A stretch of DNA of 64,000 nt from Owenia fusiformis (lineage: Eukaryota > Annelida > Polychaeta > Sabellida > Oweniidae): positions 23,127,375 through 23,191,374 of the forward strand of contig CAIIXF020000005.1 of assembly GCA_903813345.2 (NCBI GenBank), written 5' to 3'. The notes under the pieces were generated by a model. That model ran no database searches, was not told the origin of the DNA, and saw nothing but the letters and a program-made list of their open reading frames with translations. Below, piece after piece: positions 60,144-64,000 of the stretch. Made by a program: the position numbers and the translations under genes. Positions within the stretch are counted from its first letter, which is position 1; each line of letters begins with the position of its first letter.

Positions 60144-60823
60144 TCCACAACTCTTCATTGAGCAGAAGAGGTGGAAACCTTATCAAGAGGGAAAGGAATA
60201 ACAAAAGAATAAGTTTTGAGTTGCTGCTATTTTTCTGACATGCAGAATCCTTTATCAGAACAATTTTAGCGCCAATCAACAATTTTTTCATATCACATGA
60301 ACTTTAATTGGGTATAATTACAGATGGTATTACAGTAAGAATCTAGACCCTCAGCTAACCAAAAGTAGATTTCTTGAAATCACCAAGCGTGGGTAATAGT
60401 CTATAAGGCAGGGCGGTAAGGAAAGGAAGACAGTGGGACGACACGATTCTTAATGAAGTCCTAGTATTCAATACCTGTGAAACTCTAGATTACCCAACAC
60501 GCCGTACATTTAACCCGGAACGTTTCGTTACTAAATCCAAACAAGAAAAATGGTGGGTGGAAATGACCACCCGTCAAACAATTATGATAATGGAGACTGT
60601 AAGCAATTCATACAAAATCGAAACGTCAACATGTACGTATAAATCGCCCTATACAAATCCATGTAGTTTTCTCACATAAACAAGCATTCAGTTACATTGT
60701 TTAATCCGTTTCTTAGACTACACATCAATACACGCTTGCTGCAATCTTATTATTCTCAGGAGAAAATTGGTATTGTGCATTCCACATTGTGCATTGCACA
60801 TTAAAATACATATTATTTTCAAA
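60144..60823. other. Receptor intron, nothing recognised
   Basis: No gene or repeat recognised. Confidence 0.4.
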
Positions 60824-61500
60824 TATCAAATCTCATTTCTACTAAAAACAAAAATTCTGACGCATTTTGTAGCATTATGGGTCATTGCACTTAATGACCC
60901 CTATCTCAGCCTATCTTGATTCAAACTCTTAAATATTCTCCAAAGAATAATTTACCACTGAATTAGTTATTGTAAATTTAAAAATAATCCATTCTGGCAA
61001 TAGAGGTACTTGTCATTTTGAAATTGATTTTCATAAAATTAATAAATGACTCCTTGGGGATGAAAGGGTTAACATTTAATTTTGCATTCACTAAAAATTC
61101 AAATGGAGGTCAGATTCTTAAAGCTGATCCGTTCAGCTTTCCAACGGTGTATCGGAACTGCACGCCATTTTCAAATATTCAATCTCATTTCGACCAAAAA
61201 CAAAAATTCTGAAGCACTTTGTAGCATCATGGGGTCACTTAATGACCCCTATCTCAGCCTATCTTGAGTCAAACTTTTAAATGTTCTTCAAAGTATAATT
61301 TGACATTAGTTATTGTAAATTTAGAAATAATCCATTCTGGCCATAGGGCTATTTGTCATTTTGCAATTGATTTTCATAAAATTAATAAATGATCCCTTGG
61401 GGATGAAAGGGTTAGTATCTAATTTTGCATGCACTAGAAATTCGAATGGAGGTCAGATTATTAAAGCTGACCCGTTCAGCTTTCCAACGGTGTATTTGAA
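60824..61500. repeat. ~358-bp tandem repeat, about 1.9 copies
   Basis: The two copies share AAACAAAAATTCTGA, TTAATGACCCCTATCTCAGC, AATAATCCATTCTGGC, TTGGGGATGAAAGGGTTA and GTTCAGCTTTCCAACGGTGT in the same order. Confidence 0.85.
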
Positions 61501-62276
61501 CCTTAGTTCAGAGGTGGTCATTTATATCACCCTAGTTTGCTCCACTAATATTATACATACAATAATTCAAATGTTAGTAAAATGAAGGATGGTAAACATA
61601 AAATGAAACTTGACATAAGAGAACACAAAGTATTTGCGAGAGTTAAGTCTTCAATTATTGAATGTGATGCTTCCAGGTGATATCTCATCTAAGTAAATGC
61701 CTATAAATCTAATCTCGCTTACTTTTTCTGTACTTGTATCATCTTTTTGTAAACATAATAACATTTGTACATATTTATGGCAGCGACACCTACATATATG
61801 TATATAATTGACCACATTTAAAAACATTAATCTAAAATGTTCGAGTACTTGCAATTGATTATAATGTGACATTAAAATTAACCTTTTTCTCGTATGTGAA
61901 AGGCATAAGCTTAGTTTTAACAATATTTAGGAAAAGTTTGTTTGCAGTGAAGTATTCACTCAAACTTTTCTTCAATTGTTAATGGAATATGTGGACGATT
62001 GGTGATCGACGTATCGATCGGAAAAATATGCTTGTTTTAACTAATGTGCATCTAAATGTTGGAATTCTATTTTCATAGATTTTTAATATTCCTAACCAAT
62101 AAGTAAAGAGACAGGCTCGTTACGGTCGCACATGCCATTAAGATCATGATGTCTTCCACACGACTTTTTGTTTTTGTTGATTGCATACCATAAACTCTTA
62201 CGATGAGCTTTCAAATAAATTTAGACTTTGACTAGTTAGAAGTCAAATGCATGGTTATACATGGTATATTACTTAC
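61501..62276. other. Receptor intron, donor-proximal part
   Basis: No gene recognised; ends at the exon 1 donor. Confidence 0.4.
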
Positions 62277-62756
62277 CGTCTGGAGACGTTTTTCTGTCCT
62301 TACTGCTTGTAAAACCATTGCGTTTCCCAGAAAAGTCATCAAGCACATTAATCCTAGAACAATACCAAGTGGGATATCAACTAATAAGTTATATTTCACT
62401 GTCGCTTCGGTGGTCGAGTTCAACATTTCACATGACGTAAGGTTGAGCCCAGTATATGACCCATTCATCAGTGGGTTGCATAGGGATATGTTTTCAGATA
62501 AGTTCAACGTTGCGCTATACGAATACGATAATCGTTGGGCTAAGGGTAATCCTATGTTTTCCCCAGTGTTATCCAAATAATGCATGTTATCCATACCCGT
62601 ATGTATATTAACATCCAAACCTATAGTTTTCATTATATCTGTGGAATTATGAGTTGTATTAACTCCTCTGATACCATCGTCATCCCGTGAGTATAATTCA
62701 TCTCCTGTATTATGCTTCCCCGTTGCGTTGTTTACAATAGTTGGGTAATCCCCCAT
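62277..62756 (-). CDS. Histamine H1 receptor-like GPCR, exon 1 (N terminus and TM1)
   Basis: 160 codons from an ATG in good context (AACAATGG) to the donor GTAAGT, phase 0. The extracellular N terminus is about 122 residues, long for an aminergic receptor. It has about eight N-glycosylation sequons (NAT, NTT, NST, NLS, NIS, NGS, NLT, NST) and no obvious cleaved signal peptide. TM1 (about 124-148) ends in GNAMVLQAV with the conserved Asn. RTEKRLQT then joins directly to VSNMFIVSLAVSD of exon 2, matching the usual TM1-TM2 loop of H1 receptors. Exon 2 lies 29.2 kb downstream on the minus strand. Separate 5'UTR exons may lie beyond. Confidence 0.85.
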
Positions 62757-64000
62757 TGTTTCCTCTAATTATTTATCACCAACTACAGAATAAACATCCT
62801 GCCATGTCTCCGATATCCTCACCACTAAGTATAGGAGAGAATAACTTAATTCAATCAACTCCCTGAGCGTATACAGTTTCAGGCCTAACTTCAAAACTGT
62901 CCAATCTTGTCTAGAATTAATCTATCGTTCAAAGAAATAAGATCCGATCCTATTGAGTACACATTGTTTCGGCATGCAGGATTGGTTCTGCTTCGATGAT
63001 TGAACCAGTTCTCCACTCATCAAAATTCGATGAAGAATAAGGTACGAGTTGATTTATCCAATAACGTCCTATCGGAGGTTTCTTTCGGATCGGGGGCATC
63101 AACAAAAGTTTGCGTTGTGGAGTGCTGTATTACCAATACCAATCTGAAAAATAAATACGCTCATAAGCTGTTGTCATATTTATGTTTCGCATGCTATTAT
63201 AACTTTAAATTCATGTTGGCTTGTTTGATCTGAAATTGTTTCTGTTGTTTTGCTCTAGATCTGTGCTTTATTGCAAAAAACGAGAGTCATTGAATATGTA
63301 TGTATGCATCATAAATATTGTCCTCGAAAGCGTCTTGCAAAATACGAAGTTTTAGTTTTGTATACTGTACACAACCTAGGAAGCCGAAGGTGCTCAAATG
63401 AGGAATATAAAAACTGGAAGATGTTTTTAATTTGCGTTAATGCTGATGAATAACTTCTATGTATTGAATAATAGATGGACGAACATAATCATAAACATGT
63501 TAATGCAAAAATTAGCTAGGTAAATATAAATTATGGATGCATGAAACCAAAGGCAATCATTAAATTTGGATAATTTTTGGTTCAACATTTTCTAAGGATT
63601 CTGATCGGAGGGACTATATCAGTTATCAATTCAAGGGAAAGTGTACATGTCTTATTGAAAGAGCGTACAGATGAAGGCATTTTCATGAAGAGTAACCTTG
63701 ATGATGATAGTAAATCATGACGAATGCTATGATGGAAGTAACGTCAACATTTATAGCAATACTATTCTTTATTCATGTAGATATATATATACCTATTGTC
63801 AACATTTTACAAATATGATTCTACGTGTATTCGCTATACGGCTGTGTATATGTCGTCGCATGAGAATAACTTTGTACTATCTCACATTTTTACGGAACTG
63901 AGAAATCAAGGTTTGAAAGTTTAGAGGTCTGTATCTTACTTAGTATTGCTATGTGAAACTTGATTTTTTGTATGTCACCTGGTCTCACCCTAGAGATATC
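62757..64000. other. 5' flank of receptor gene
   Basis: No further coding exon recognised. This should hold the 5'UTR and possibly the promoter of the receptor, but no clear core element is seen. Confidence 0.4.

Larger units (their letters stand above)
33031..62276 (-). other. Intron 1 of histamine H1-like receptor (29.2 kb)
   Basis: Donor GTAAGT (complement of 62271-62276) and acceptor TTTCAG (complement of 33031-33036), phase 0. The intron splits the first intracellular loop between RLQT and VSN. It is filled with transposable elements and tandem repeats, listed separately. No other host gene was recognised inside. Confidence 0.85.

Noticed and set aside
1-64000. CRISPR array, tRNA or rRNA genes
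   Set aside because: No array of identical short repeats with unique spacers and no tRNA or rRNA signature was recognised by eye; a tRNA scan was not possible.

Overview
This looks like AT-rich, intron-rich nuclear DNA from a marine invertebrate. There are spliced genes with canonical GT..AG junctions, one very long intron, jockey/CR1-like non-LTR retrotransposons with a 2A-like NPGP motif, and many TIR/foldback elements with TA, TTAA or 8-bp target duplications. A histamine H1-type receptor and an NHL-repeat gene would fit a non-vertebrate deuterostome (echinoderm, hemichordate or amphioxus). That is inference; a lophotrochozoan cannot be excluded.

Three protein-coding host genes are supported. 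(1) An immunoglobulin-superfamily gene on + (12253-23677) can be assembled from eight exons with consistent phases into a 393-residue protein: signal peptide, three Ig-like regions and a GPI-anchor-like tail. (2) A single-exon NHL-repeat beta-propeller gene lies on + (29062-30087). (3) A histamine H1 receptor-like GPCR lies on - (exon 1 62277-62756, exon 2 31399-33030). One phase-0 intron of about 29.2 kb splits it between TM1 and TM2, giving 703 residues. Genes 2 and 3 converge tail to tail. An isolated Kazal-like exon on - (26399-26581) may belong to another gene.

The rest is mostly repeats. At 2.6-9.3 kb lies a non-LTR retrotransposon (ORF1, and ORF2 broken by one in-frame stop), itself hit by an internally deleted mariner (6829-7862). 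Intron 1 of the Ig gene holds a roughly 22-copy 60-bp minisatellite and a 5'-truncated LINE. The receptor intron holds at least a dozen TIR/foldback elements and tandem arrays.

The most striking structure is a TIR element at 40140-43696 carrying four tandem units of about 550 bp. Bases 1-1848 of the window are a second copy in inverted orientation, apparently identical except for one base in a homopolymer.

No tRNA, rRNA or CRISPR was recognised. All comparisons were made by eye, so repeat boundaries are approximate unless a target duplication is stated.
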